From: an uncultured Christensenella sp.
GTDB taxonomy: Bacteria > Bacillota > Clostridia > Christensenellales > Borkfalkiaceae
Assembly (NCBI GenBank): GCA_910578065.1
Contig: CAJTPB010000014.1
Span: 1 to 54,075, forward strand
Length of the DNA stretch: 54,075 nt
Direction of reading: 5' to 3'
Part shown: positions 1-9,113 of the stretch, in pieces
Layout: every line of letters starts with the position of its first letter
How positions within the stretch are numbered: position 1 is the stretch's first letter
Program-made: the position numbers and the translations under genes
Notes under the pieces: model-generated
Database searches by the model: none
Seen by the model: only the letters and a program-made list of their open reading frames with translations
What the model was told of the DNA's origin: nothing

Positions 1-2938
1 TTCCGTCGTACGTTGCGCCCTTATAGTTTGCGATTTTATGATCGCTTCCGCTCGGTTTTTCGTTGGGGCTTTTTAAGTTCCCTAAGTCCGCTTCCCGTAC
101 TTCGAACTTGAATTCCCCGTTGTCGTCCGTGCCGATGGACGTTCCCGTTTTGTCTTGGAATTTTACAACGTAGTTTTTGTTCGTGTTTTCTACCTTGACC
201 GTATAGTATGCCTTCGTACTGCCCGAACTTGCAGAACGCACGTTTAAATACTTGTTGGTATCGTTTGCATCGTAATCCGTTCCAGACGTTAACGTTTCGA
301 ACGTGTACTTTAAGAATTCCGCCGCGCCCGTGCTGACTCCGCCCGTAAGCGTTGCCGCTACAAACTTGTTTTCCGCCTTTGCCGTTGACGGATACTGCCA
401 CCCGCCTTTATAATACGGCGTGCCCGACGTCGTTCCGTCCGACGTGACGTCTTTCCCTTCGATATCTTGATATTTTGTGGTTGCGTTCTCTTTTTGAGAG
501 ATAACGTTATTCCCCGCAAGCGCGTTGTTATTGTTCGCCGCGCTGTCCGTTACCTGCGATTCTTTCATATTCGAATCGCCGTACGTTGCGTAATCGTCGT
601 TTAAGATAATCGTTACTTCCCGCGGTACAATGGTCAATTTTCCCGTGTTTGTGAACTTAATGTTATAGTTGGGGTTTGCCTTGGGCGAAGTGATATTTCC
701 GTTCGAATCGCGCGTTACAACATCCGGCTTGCCCGTTACAAAATATTCCCCCGCGTCCGTTCCGTAATCTTTAATAAAATCCAAACTTAACGTATCGGAA
801 CCGACTAATCCCGTTACCGTCCATAAATCGGTATTCGGCGTAACCGTGGTATTTTTACCCGCTTTTAAATACGCCAAAAGCTCTGCGTCCGTCATTCCGA
901 ACGTCGCTTTCATGTTTGAATTATTAAACGTTACCGTTACGTCTTTCGGCTTGATGCGTATCGTCAATACAGGATTTAGAACGTAACCGCCGCTATACCC
1001 CCCGTTAATTACGTAGGTATATACGCCTACGTCTTTTGCCGACGTGTAAATATCCGTGCCGTCGTTTAATGCAACGCCGTCTTTAAATACCCGCAATCTG
1101 CCAGGAAGAGTCATGCTTGTGTCTTTATGGTCGGTTTGGGGGGTATTATTATTCGTCCAAGTTCCATCCGCCTGTACCATTCCGATGGTGTGACCGTACT
1201 CTACTTCGATATACATATCGGTAACGGACTGCATAGTGCCGTCTAATTCGTACTGCCATACGTAGGGTTGCTTTCTATCATAATTCGATCCCACTAAGCG
1301 CGATATCGTTTTTATATATACTTCTGCGAAGTTAATAGTGGAAGACGATCCTCTTTGATCGATATAATAATCGGGATTATTGGAGAAGAAGAACGAATTT
1401 TGATACCAATCGCCCATGGATCCGCCCGCGCCGTTTCCTCCATTGTAACCGCTTGTGATACACATACCGTTGTTACTAGCTGCGGCGGCAGGATTATCGA
1501 CTAACTGAAGTCCGATATTTGCGCCCTTTAAAGGAGAAACAACGTTGATGATATGCGAAGTGCTCGATATCGCCATATCGCCCAATCCGTTTTTAACGAC
1601 TTGAATGCTTCCGCCCACGTTGACGGTAACGTTAGTGTCGCGCGTAACGCCATAACCGCTGTTGTTTGCAATTTCCCCTCCGATAAAAGTACCGGTAACG
1701 TTTTTAGTTAAAGCCACGCCCGAATAATTAGAAACGGAATTGTTGACGACGGAACCGCCCGAAATCGTAAACGAAGTTGTAAAATTGGGTGTTGCGGAAG
1801 CGACTGTATAAACAATAGCATGACTAGCGACGGTATTGCCCGAAATTTCGCCGCCGTTCATCGTCATATGAGAATTTTCAATCGTCACAACTGGAACTCC
1901 GTTTGTCGTATGCGCCGTAACTAACCCGCCGTTCATTACAAACTCAGTGCCGACTCCCGCCGCGATTGCCGCACCGTGCGAGACACTTATTGAAGTGTTC
2001 CCTGATATAATGCCGCCGTTCATGATAAATTTATCATTATCATTCCCGTTCATCCCCGCTCCGCAATTAACGCCGCCGCCCTTCCCCGTATTGCCGGAAA
2101 TGGTTCCGCCGTTCATAATAAAGATTGCAGGGCAGGAAATATTCAGTTTAAACAAAAATATTCCGCCGCCAAAATGCTGAGTAGAGTTACCCGAAATTTC
2201 GCCGCCATTTAACGTAAATGTTCCGTATACGAATACGCCGCCCCCGCTACTGCGCGGATTGTTGGGTGCGCTTACGCCAGCAACGCCATTTGTTATCTTT
2301 CCGCCGTTCATTACCGCCACACCCGTGTAAGCGACCAGCAAGTTGCCCCCGCCGAACGTAGATTGGTTTGCCGTAACGTTTCCGCCGTTCATGATAAAAT
2401 TGCCAAACACGCAAATTCCGCCGCCGCTATATTCCGAAGAGGAAGTCGTCGGATTAGGCGTGCCGTTTTTTCCGCCCGTCACTTTGCCCGTTCCTACGGA
2501 ATCGTTTAAAGTAAAGGTACTACTTGCAATCACGCTAATTACGTTTCCGCCTGCAACAAAGCTCGATAAATTACGGGAAAGGATTTTCCCGTTTAAATCT
2601 AACGTGATATCGTAATTCGCCGGAACCATTAAAGACGAGTTTAACTGACCGCTTCCGTCTAAACACCAATCTTCGCCCAAAATGACAAGGATCTTTTTAT
2701 TTACATTATTTGCAGAAAGCACCTCGTTCGACCAAATGTCTTTTTTGGTTTTTCCGTCGCCGTCTTTTAACGTATACGTTTCGTCGTAAGACTGCATGGC
2801 GCCCATCGCCTGCACGCGGTTATTGTTTGCGGAAAGTCTGCTTTCCGTTTGTACGAATAACACCCCGCCCACGGCAAGGCATAACGCCGCAAGCATTGCC
2901 AAAATTGCCGCCCATACGTTTTTTACCGTACTCTTCAT
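1..2938 (-). CDS. Large surface protein: beta-helix repeats plus MBG-like domains (C-terminus beyond window)
   Basis: The minus frame stays open from an ATG at 2938 to the window edge, so about 979 residues are visible and the C-terminus is missing. A GGGGGTG-type ribosome site precedes the ATG. The protein begins MKSTVKNVWAAILAMLAALC, a signal peptide or anchor. Next comes a segment resembling 'ITLDLNGK.L', as in parallel beta-helix proteins. From about residues 170 to 430 there are irregular repeats of the type FxMNGGxISGN, which form a right-handed beta-helix. Beyond about residue 600 there are repeated blocks of the form 'PKDVTVTF...YG...NYNIKFTNTGKLTIVPR', typical of MBG/YDG-like tandem domains in bacterial adhesins. 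By inference this is a secreted or wall-attached adhesin. The anchoring signal and exact domain count lie outside what can be seen. No smaller reading in this interval is credible. Confidence 0.85.
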   Translation of the reverse strand, partial: MKSTVKNVWAAILAMLAALCLAVGGVLFVQTESRLSANNNRVQAMGAMQSYDETYTLKDGDGKTKKDIWSNEVLSANNVNKKILVILGEDWCLDGSGQLNSSLMVPANYDITLDLNGKILSRNLSSFVAGGNVISVIASSTFTLNDSVGTGKVTGGKNGTPNPTTSSSEYSGGGICVFGNFIMNGGNVTANQSTFGGGNLLVAYTGVAVMNGGKITNGVAGVSAPNNPRSSGGGVFVYGTFTLNGGEISGNSTQHFGGGIFLFKLNISCPAIFIMNGGTISGNTGKGGGVNCGAGMNGNDNDKFIMNGGIISGNTSISVSHGAAIAAGVGTEFVMNGGLVTAHTTNGVPVVTIENSHMTMNGGEISGNTVASHAIVYTVASATPNFTTSFTISGGSVVNNSVSNYSGVALTKNVTGTFIGGEIANNSGYGVTRDTNVTVNVGGSIQVVKNGLGDMAISSTSHIINVVSPLKGANIGLQLVDNPAAAASNNGMCITSGYNGGNGAGGSMGDWYQNSFFFSNNPDYYIDQRGSSSTINFAEVYIKTISRLVGSNYDRKQPYVWQYELDGTMQSVTDMYIEVEYGHTIGMVQADGTWTNNNTPQTDHKDTSMTLPGRLRVFKDGVALNDGTDIYTSAKDVGVYTYVINGGYSGGYVLNPVLTIRIKPKDVTVTFNNSNMKATFGMTDAELLAYLKAGKNTTVTPNTDLWTVTGLVGSDTLSLDFIKDYGTDAGEYFVTGKPDVVTRDSNGNITSPKANPNYNIKFTNTGKLTIVPREVTIILNDDYATYGDSNMKESQVTDSAANNNNALAGNNVISQKENATTKYQDIEGKDVTSDGTTSGTPYYKGGWQYPSTAKAENKFVAATLTGGVSTGAAEFLKYTFETLTSGTDYDANDTNKYLNVRSASSGSTKAYYTVKVENTNKNYVVKFQDKTGTSIGTDDNGEFKFEVREADLGNLKSPNEKPSGSDHKIANYKGATYDG

Positions 2939-3309
2939 ACCGCACCCCCTACCGCATTGTTTTCTTGGAAGGGTACGTTTTTGCACGCAAAAACAGCACG
3001 GTATAATTCTACCGTGCCTGTACGCGAAAAGGACAGCCTTACTTCGTAAGCCTGTTTAGGTCCTAATAATTGTACCCCCCCCCAGATTTTTTAAGCATTG
3101 TGGATAACTTGTTCATTTCAGCGCTCCATACCTTTTTCATCAGTATTTTATTCTATACTTATATACATTATCATTTTATCATATGGTTTTACTTTTTTCA
3201 ACTGTTTTTCGCAAAAATTTTTTTCTTGCGCTTTTCCTCTTTCTTCCAACACTATATCTTGTGGAATAGGCAAATTTCGACAGCCTAAACGGCTGCAAAC
3301 GCAAACGTT
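2939..3309. other. Non-coding gap between adhesin and LysR with C9 homopolymer and a DnaA-type box
   Basis: No credible gene is present. The gap holds a run of nine C (3075-3083; G9 on the coding strand of the adhesin), directly followed on the minus strand by a TACAAT hexamer (3069-3074) that could be a -10 element. A perfect TGTGGATAA box lies at 3099-3107. The stretch 3110-3260 is very AT-rich. Short plus- and minus-strand open frames here lack ribosome sites and known motifs. Confidence 0.5.
2988..3017 (-). terminator. Intrinsic terminator-like hairpin in the adhesin leader
   Basis: Arms GCACGGTA (2996-3003) and TACCGTGC (3010-3017) pair perfectly around a 6-nt loop. On the minus strand the stem is followed by TGTTTTTG. 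It lies between the presumed promoter near 3070 and the adhesin ATG at 2938, so it could act as an attenuator. A second imperfect hairpin (CTTAC-GAA-GTAAG core) sits just upstream, around 3028-3062. Confidence 0.5.
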
Positions 3310-4215
3310 TTATTGCGAAAAAGCCTTTTCCGCCCCGAATAATTTGATAAACGCGCGAAGCGCAAACGATGGAGCCGCATTTTTCGGAAGCGCCATTCCC
3401 ACCGAACGGGAAGGCATTGCGGGCGTTACGTTCAGTTCGAACAGCTGCCCTTCGCCGATGCGTCTTAGCGCGTATTCGCGCGGGATACAGCCGACGCCCA
3501 TGCCCTCGGCAACCAAGTTTTTCATAAACCCCCAACTGTCGATTTCGATCGCAGGCGAAAGAGTAACGCCTACGCTTTTGGCAAAATGTTCGACCGCGTT
3601 GCGCGCAACGGTGCGCTGTTCCATTAACAGCAGGGGATAATTTTGCAAATCCCAAACGGAAAGTTCTTTCCCCTTTAAATGCTCGAACGCTCTGCCCGCA
3701 ACAAATACGTCGTTCAACAGCATAATGCTGTCGGTAATGCGCACGTCGGGATCTTCTTCGATGGGAAGATTTAAAAAACCGATATCGATGCGATCGGTTT
3801 TTAACTGCTCGATCGTTTTGGGCGATACGTCGGAAACGAGTTCGAACTTCACTTGCGGGTACATTTTATGAAAGTTTACCAATTTGTCTGCCAAGCAATA
3901 TTGAAAAATCGTTTCGGACGCGCCGATGCGAAGGGTACCCGCAGGAGAATTTTTTAATTCGGCAAGTCTATCTTCTACCCCGTTCAGCAGTTGCAGGGCG
4001 CGTTCGATATCATGAAAGACGACTTCACCCCCCTGCGCGGTGAGTTCCATTCCCTTATGCGTGCGGTTGAAAAGAGCCGTTCCCAACTGGTTTTCTAACT
4101 GTTTGATCGCTTGCGATACGGCAGGCTGAGAGATAAACAACTCTTCCGCCGCCTTTGTAAGGCTGCCGCAGCGCGCCACCGTGTAAAACACGCGGTATAG
4201 TTCGAGGTTAACCAT
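3310..4215 (-). CDS. LysR-family transcriptional regulator
   Basis: This 301-residue protein has the classic LysR layout. The N-terminal winged helix-turn-helix (residues 1-60, 'SLTKAAEELFISQPAVSQAI', 'LFNRTHKGMELTAQG') is followed by a periplasmic-binding-protein-like effector domain from about residue 90 ('GTLRIGASETIFQYCL', 'GMGVGCIPREYALRR'). I chose the ATG at 4215 because AGGAG lies about ten bases upstream; the frame stays open 17 codons further but without a ribosome site. It begins 53 bp after the mnmE stop on the same strand and is probably cotranscribed. It is closest in style to CysL/CbbR-like members. The effector and targets are unknown. Confidence 0.9.
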   Translation of the reverse strand: MVNLELYRVFYTVARCGSLTKAAEELFISQPAVSQAIKQLENQLGTALFNRTHKGMELTAQGGEVVFHDIERALQLLNGVEDRLAELKNSPAGTLRIGASETIFQYCLADKLVNFHKMYPQVKFELVSDVSPKTIEQLKTDRIDIGFLNLPIEEDPDVRITDSIMLLNDVFVAGRAFEHLKGKELSVWDLQNYPLLLMEQRTVARNAVEHFAKSVGVTLSPAIEIDSWGFMKNLVAEGMGVGCIPREYALRRIGEGQLFELNVTPAMPSRSVGMALPKNAAPSFALRAFIKLFGAEKAFSQ

Positions 4216-4268
4216 ATTGCACTTTCTCCTTATTCGTTTTCGTTTTTTTTCGTTCTTGCCGCGCAACG

Positions 4269-5561
4269 TTACTTGCCTACGCAGAATTTGGAAAAGATTT
4301 CGTTTATGATCGCTTCCGTCGCCGTTTCGCCGCTGATTTCACCCAAACAATCCCACGCGCGTTTGATTTCTACGGCGTATAACTCGGCAGGGGCTTCGCC
4401 GTTTACCGAATCGAGCGCGGCGCACACCCATTCTTTTGCGGAAGAAAGCGCGCGGTAATGGCGTTCTTCCATTAAATACGCGCCGTCGTTTTCCCGTCCG
4501 AAGCCCTTTTCGTACAGCAGATCGCGCAGGGCAGGCAATCCATCGCCCGTAACGGAGGAAACGCAAACGTCGCAATCGGCGCGGCGTTTGATATCCCCCT
4601 TGCTCGCAACGGTAATAACGGGAACATCCGTCAAAAAAGCGAAGGGCGGTTCCTCTTCTTCTTTAACGTGTACGATCACGTCGGCGGAAGCGGCGGCTTT
4701 TTCGGCGCGGCGGATCCCCTCGCGCTCGATCTCGTCGTCGCTTTCGCGCAAGCCCGCCGTATCGATCAAGCGGAACAGCACGCCGTTTAACTCGATCGAG
4801 CCTTCGACCGCGTCGCGCGTGGTTCCCGCCACAGAGGATACGATCGCCTTATCGTACCCCAAAAGCGCGTTTAAAAGGGAACTCTTGCCCGCGTTCGGCT
4901 TTCCGCAGATGGCGACGGTTACGCCCGATTTGATTTTTTCTCCCGCGCGATAACTTTTTAACAACTCGAAAAGGCGCTCTTTTACGCGCGCAAGCGTTTT
5001 ACCGATTTCCGCGCGCGTATCTAACGTTAAATCCTCTTCGGGATAATCGAGGTCGGCGTCGATTCCCGCCAGGCAAACGGTAAGTTCGTTCTGCAAACGT
5101 TTTCCCTCGTTCGTCAGCTTTTCGCCGTACAGCATATACCCCGCGCGCACCTGCGCCTGCGATTGGGCGTGGATCATATCCGCCATTCCCTCCGCCGCAG
5201 ATAGGGAAAGTTTTCCGTTTAAAAAAGCGCGCTTGGTAAATTCGCCCCGTTCGGCAAGGCGCGCGCCGCAGGCAAGCGTTTGCCGCAGCACCCCGTGCGC
5301 GATCGCTCTGCCGCCGTGGCAGTGAAACTCTACCCCGTCTTCCCCCGTAAACGATTTGGGCGCGCGGAAATACACGCACATTCCGTAATCGGAGAAATCG
5401 CCGCAGTCGATCGTGCCCGCATACAACATGTTGGGCGTAAAATCCCCCTTGCGCGAAAACATTTTTTTTGCGATATCTAACGATCCCGCGCCCGAAAGCC
5501 GCACGATCGCCACGCCGCCCAGCCCCTGCGCAGTTGCGATTGCCGCTATTACGTCGTTCAT
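4269..5561 (-). CDS. mnmE: tRNA uridine-5-carboxymethylaminomethyl modification GTPase MnmE
   Basis: The product (430 aa) is the GTPase that, with MnmG, makes the cmnm5 modification at U34 of certain tRNAs. The N-terminal tetrahydrofolate-binding domain (1-118) starts MNDVIAAIATAQGLGGVAIV. The helical domain embeds a G domain with P-loop GKPNAGKSS (220-228) and a DTAGLR G3 motif. The C-terminus is FCVGK, matching the catalytic C-[IV]-G-K ending of the family. Length is near normal (about 450). A GGGGGCG site precedes the ATG. The leader contains a GCCCGcaaaCGGGC-like hairpin near 5574-5591. No mnmG is visible in the window. Confidence 0.97.
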   Translation of the reverse strand: MNDVIAAIATAQGLGGVAIVRLSGAGSLDIAKKMFSRKGDFTPNMLYAGTIDCGDFSDYGMCVYFRAPKSFTGEDGVEFHCHGGRAIAHGVLRQTLACGARLAERGEFTKRAFLNGKLSLSAAEGMADMIHAQSQAQVRAGYMLYGEKLTNEGKRLQNELTVCLAGIDADLDYPEEDLTLDTRAEIGKTLARVKERLFELLKSYRAGEKIKSGVTVAICGKPNAGKSSLLNALLGYDKAIVSSVAGTTRDAVEGSIELNGVLFRLIDTAGLRESDDEIEREGIRRAEKAAASADVIVHVKEEEEPPFAFLTDVPVITVASKGDIKRRADCDVCVSSVTGDGLPALRDLLYEKGFGRENDGAYLMEERHYRALSSAKEWVCAALDSVNGEAPAELYAVEIKRAWDCLGEISGETATEAIINEIFSKFCVGK

Positions 5562-5647
5562 ATTACGCCCCCTTCGCCCGTTTGCGGGCTATAAGCAAAA
5601 TTTTAACATTTCAGTATATCAATTGTTTGTTTATAACTTCCGCTTAT

Positions 5648-5675
5648 ATCATATCACGTTTTTATAAATTTGCAA
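5648..5675 (-). promoter_or_regulatory. Sigma-A promoter for mnmE-lysR
   Basis: Read on the minus strand, TTGCAA (5670-5675), a 16-bp spacer and TATGAT (5648-5653) lie about 90 bp upstream of mnmE. This is a reasonable but not perfect match. A second TATACT hexamer closer to the gene could also serve. Confidence 0.5.
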
Positions 5676-5684
5676 CCGTTTTAT

Positions 5685-5710
5685 AAAAAAAAGAGCGGAA
5701 AATTCCGCTC
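5685..5710 (-). terminator. Rho-independent terminator of the ecf-truA operon
   Basis: On the minus strand GAGCGGAA and TTCCGCTC (5693-5700 and 5703-5710) form a stem followed by eight T. It lies 55 bp past the stop of the membrane protein ending at 5766. Confidence 0.85.
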
Positions 5711-5765
5711 CTTAATTATATTTTATGCAACATGCCGTATTTGCCCGAAAGATGCGCCTTTGCCG

Positions 5766-6605
5766 CTACTCTTCCTTGTTTGGCGAGTCGGGGTTCGAGC
5801 CGCCCGAAAATTCGGAAAAAGGATCGTCCGCCCCGCCCGAAGGGGAACTTCCGCCGAATTCGGAAAAGGGATCGCCTGCGCTGCCCGCGCCGTTCCCGCT
5901 TTGCGGCGGCGTTTGATTGGGCGCGTTGTTATAAGGGGGCATGCCCTGCTGCGTGCGGTACGCCTCTGCACGGCGGCGCACATACTCGTTATAGTCTACG
6001 GGCGCATTGTTGCGCACGGCAAACAAAATAAATCCGCGGAAAGGAAGGATCACGCTTGCGAGCGTCATAACGAACGGACTGCGCGCGTAATACTTACGGT
6101 ACAGCGCAAAGAATACAAGGCACAGCAAAAAGAGCTGTACGATCATCGCAATAGACGAAAGCATATTTACCACCCATTTTCCGTTTACCAACCACATCAA
6201 ACTGTCGGGAACGCCTTGATAACCGCTCGTCTGCACGTCGCCCGCGGGGTATTCCACGTAATAGGGCACAAGCAAAATGATAATCACGTAATAAAACACG
6301 TTTAACGCAAAGCAAACAAATTCGGCAAGCGCCGCATACAGCCCGCCCCGCTTTAACCTTTGCCCGAACAAGTTGCACTCGCCTGCAAGTTTCCCCGCGT
6401 AAAAGGTGTTTGCAAACGGAATAAACGCAAGCCAACTGTGCTTTACCCCCGCCTTTTGCGCCATTACGTGCATGCCGATTCCGCCGAACACGAGGCATAC
6501 CAAATAAATGCCCGCCGCGACTGCGAAAATGATGTATAACTCTTTTACCAAAATCGTTTGTCCGAAAAATACGGAAACAAAATTCGCCCAATCGAAAAAT
6601 TCCAT
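5766..6605 (-). CDS. Multi-pass membrane protein of unknown function with C-terminal DPFSEF repeats
   Basis: This 279-residue protein is not assigned to a named function. About four hydrophobic segments occur in the first 200 residues (around 20-45, 85-115, 150-172 and 178-195). A short 'HSWLAFIPFANTFYAG' stretch recalls DUF5684-type membrane proteins. The C-terminal 70 residues are soluble, Pro/Gly/Asn-rich, and carry DPFSEF twice in nearly identical contexts (DPFSEFGGSS, DPFSEFSGGS), possibly a short linear interaction motif. A GGGAGG site precedes the ATG, which lies 2 bp past the truA stop, so it is the last gene of the ecfA1-ecfA2-ecfT-truA operon. A terminator follows. A link to transport or RNA modification is only positional. 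Confidence 0.8.
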   Translation of the reverse strand: MEFFDWANFVSVFFGQTILVKELYIIFAVAAGIYLVCLVFGGIGMHVMAQKAGVKHSWLAFIPFANTFYAGKLAGECNLFGQRLKRGGLYAALAEFVCFALNVFYYVIIILLVPYYVEYPAGDVQTSGYQGVPDSLMWLVNGKWVVNMLSSIAMIVQLFLLCLVFFALYRKYYARSPFVMTLASVILPFRGFILFAVRNNAPVDYNEYVRRRAEAYRTQQGMPPYNNAPNQTPPQSGNGAGSAGDPFSEFGGSSPSGGADDPFSEFSGGSNPDSPNKEE

Positions 6606-6607
6606 TA

Positions 6608-7381
6608 TTACCTCCCGTCCGCCGAAAACAGCGGATCGCCGTATTCTACCCCTGCAAGCGTTAAGCCCTGCGGCGGCATGGTTTTGCCCAAAAGCGACCG
6701 CTTGCCCGTTTCAAAGGCGGCAAGCACGCTTTTTTCCTCTTTTACGCCGCACCCCACCGCGAACAAGTGCCCCGCGATGATCCTTACCATATTATATAAA
6801 AAGCCGTTTCCGCACACCGTGACCGTGTACAAAAGATAGCCGTTTTCTTTTTTTTCCGAAACTTCCGCAGAATATACGGTGCGCACGCTCGTTTTTGCCG
6901 AACTGCCGCTTGCGCAAAACGCCTTAAAATCGTGTTCGCCCGCGATCAGTTCCGCTTCCGCACGCATTTTTTGCAAATTCGGTTTTTGACCGATTCGCGC
7001 CGCATAGCGGCTTAACAAGGGCAAATCGCTTTCCGCATAATAGGCGGTATAGCGGTACGTCTTTCTCTTTGCCCCGCGCGTACAGTCGAACGATTGCGGC
7101 GCGCATACGCTTTTTAACACGCGCACGTCGGCGGGCAGAAGCCTGTTAAAGCACTCGCGCAGTTTCGCTGCGGGAATGGTCGTTTGCGCATCGAACATGC
7201 AAACCTGACCTTCGGCGTGCACGCCCGCATCCGTTCTGCCGCTGCCCGTAATTTTTACGGGAACGCCGAAAACGTTGCTTGCCGCCTTTTCCAATTCCCC
7301 CTGCACGGTGCGCCCGTTGGGCTGAATTTGCCACCCTTCGAACAAAGTGCCGTCGTAACTAACCTTTAACGCAAATCTCAT
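6608..7381 (-). CDS. truA: tRNA pseudouridine(38-40) synthase TruA
   Basis: The enzyme (257 aa) isomerises uridines 38-40 of the tRNA anticodon stem-loop. It opens MRFALKVSYDGTLFEGWQIQ and contains SGRTDAGVHAEGQV, which includes the catalytic Asp of the family (GRTDxGVHA). The later RxxxYRYTAYY and 'NGFLYNMVRIIAG' segments are also typical. Its ATG overlaps the end of ecfT (stop codon at 7378), indicating translational coupling. Placement after the ECF genes is the standard Firmicutes arrangement. Confidence 0.97.
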   Translation of the reverse strand: MRFALKVSYDGTLFEGWQIQPNGRTVQGELEKAASNVFGVPVKITGSGRTDAGVHAEGQVCMFDAQTTIPAAKLRECFNRLLPADVRVLKSVCAPQSFDCTRGAKRKTYRYTAYYAESDLPLLSRYAARIGQKPNLQKMRAEAELIAGEHDFKAFCASGSSAKTSVRTVYSAEVSEKKENGYLLYTVTVCGNGFLYNMVRIIAGHLFAVGCGVKEEKSVLAAFETGKRSLLGKTMPPQGLTLAGVEYGDPLFSADGR

Positions 7382-8190
7382 ATCAGCGCCCCAAGATAAA
7401 TGCGGGTAAGCACTACGCCCGTAATGAGCGCCGCCGCCAGCAATACCCCGATCAGATCCCGCCAGCCGAACCGCAGTTTTTTATACTTGGTGCGGTTTTT
7501 ACTGCCCATGTAACAGCGCGCGTCCATCGCGTCGCCCAATTCTTCCGCGCGGCGGAACGCGCTCAACAGCAGCGGGATTAAAATAGGCACGATCGCCCTT
7601 GCCCGCTTGATCAGCCCGCCCGATTCGAAATCCGCCCCGCGCGCCTTTTGCGCGTTTTTGATGCGCTCCGTTTCGTCCATTAAAATAGGAATAAAGCGAA
7701 GCGCGATACTCATGATCAGCGCAAGCTCGTGCACGGGAAAGCGTATCCACTTTAACGGCGTAAGCAAACTTTCGATCCCGTCCGTTAAGGCGACGGGCGT
7801 CGTCGTATACGTCAACAGCGAAGAGCACAGCACAAGCAGAAACAGCCTGCAAATGAGAAACGCGCTGAATATAAGCCCTTCCTTAGATATTTTTATGATC
7901 CACCAGCTGCAATATACCGTTTCGCCTTGATAAAACAGCGTATTGATGATTGCCGTAAACGCGACAAGGAATAAAATGCCCCTTATCGAGCGCAGCACCT
8001 TTGTTACGGGCACGCGCGAAAAGGCGACCGCCGCAACCAAAACAAACGCGCACGCCGCGATTCCGTAAAAGTTTTTGGCAAGGAATACGGCGGTGATATA
8101 GGCAATCAAAAACAGCAGTTTTAAGCGGGGATCCATCTTGTGCAAAAACGACTGCACGGGATAATATTGCCCAAAGGTAACGTCTTTCAT
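7378..8190 (-). CDS. ecfT: ECF transporter transmembrane scaffold EcfT
   Basis: EcfT (270 aa) is the membrane scaffold that links the two ATPases to exchangeable vitamin/metal-binding S components. It starts MKDVTFGQYYPVQSFLHKMD at 8190, where ATGA overlaps the ecfA2 stop. The frame is open further upstream but inside ecfA2. Several hydrophobic helices cover residues 20-130 and one lies at the C-terminus. The cytoplasmic coupling helices carry Ala-Arg motifs ('QKARGADF' and 'DARCYMGS'), the second being a less usual ARC. No S component gene is in the window, so the module is a shared (group II) one. Confidence 0.95.
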   Translation of the reverse strand: MKDVTFGQYYPVQSFLHKMDPRLKLLFLIAYITAVFLAKNFYGIAACAFVLVAAVAFSRVPVTKVLRSIRGILFLVAFTAIINTLFYQGETVYCSWWIIKISKEGLIFSAFLICRLFLLVLCSSLLTYTTTPVALTDGIESLLTPLKWIRFPVHELALIMSIALRFIPILMDETERIKNAQKARGADFESGGLIKRARAIVPILIPLLLSAFRRAEELGDAMDARCYMGSKNRTKYKKLRFGWRDLIGVLLAAALITGVVLTRIYLGALI

Positions 8191-9113
8191 GCGTTGCCCT
8201 CCCCGCGTTTGAGCGCAAGCGTTCGGCGGATAAAATCTTCCGTGGTGAAATCGCAATCCACTTCCACCCCGTTTCGGCGAAGAGCAAGGCACAGTTTGGC
8301 GGTAAGGGGAATATCCAACCCCAAAGAAATAAGTTCTTCTGCATGGCGGAACAGTTGGGCGGGAGGAGCGACGAACTTCACCTCTCCCTCAGAAAAGACT
8401 GCCGCATTGGTGCAGTTTTCCGAAATTTCGTCCATATCGTGCGAAACGATGATCACCGTTTTACACCACGTTTGATGCAAGCGGTGCAGCACGTCCATGA
8501 TTTCCTGCTTGCCGAGGGGGTCTAACCCCGCGGCGGGCTCGTCTAACACCAACACTTCGGGGCGGGTAACGATTACCCCCGCGATTGCAACGCGCCGCTT
8601 CTGCCCGCCCGATAAATCGAAGGGGGAAGCGTCTTTCACCTCGTCATACGAAAGCCCTACGATCTCTAACGCTTCGCGTACGGCGGTTTCGATCTGTTCT
8701 TCCGTCGGTTTTTCTTTTGCGAAATTTTTAAACCCGAACGCGACGTCCTCTTTTACCGTTTCGGCAAAAAGCTGATATTCGGGATACTGAAACACCATGC
8801 CTACGCACGAACGCAGGGCGCGGAAATCCGTTTTTTTATCCGTTAAATCGAACCTGCCCACCGTTAAAACCGTTTGGGGGGGAAGCACCTGTCCCTTTTT
8901 CGGCTTTTTGGGCTTGTACTTTTTTAACGAGGAAGGCACGCGCAAAAGCCCGTTCAAATGCTGCACAAAGGTAGACTTTCCGCTACCCGTGTGCCCGATG
9001 ATGCCGAAAAACTCCCCCTCTTCCACGGTGAGCGAAATATCTTTCAGCGCGCGGGAAGCGAAGGGCGAAGCGGCGTTGTAGGTATAGCTTAAATGTTCTG
9101 CCCTGATACGCAT
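8187..9113 (-). CDS. ecfA2: ECF transporter ATPase EcfA2
   Basis: This ABC ATPase (308 aa) pairs with EcfA1 under EcfT. Walker A is GHTGSGKST (about 36-44), the Q-loop is GMVFQYPEYQ, the signature is LSGGQKRR and Walker B is VLVLDEP. It is slightly longer than most family members because of a lysine-rich insertion (SSLKKYKPKKPKKGQ) soon after Walker A. The C-terminal extension after the H-loop is typical of EcfA dimerisation. Its start overlaps the end of ecfA1 by 25 bp and its end overlaps ecfT by 4 bp. Confidence 0.95.
   Translation of the reverse strand: MRIRAEHLSYTYNAASPFASRALKDISLTVEEGEFFGIIGHTGSGKSTFVQHLNGLLRVPSSLKKYKPKKPKKGQVLPPQTVLTVGRFDLTDKKTDFRALRSCVGMVFQYPEYQLFAETVKEDVAFGFKNFAKEKPTEEQIETAVREALEIVGLSYDEVKDASPFDLSGGQKRRVAIAGVIVTRPEVLVLDEPAAGLDPLGKQEIMDVLHRLHQTWCKTVIIVSHDMDEISENCTNAAVFSEGEVKFVAPPAQLFRHAEELISLGLDIPLTAKLCLALRRNGVEVDCDFTTEDFIRRTLALKRGEGNA

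Noticed and set aside
1947..2615. Proline-rich plus-strand frames over the adhesin repeats
   Set aside because: They are complements of the MNGG-type repeats of the minus-strand surface protein and have no ribosome sites.
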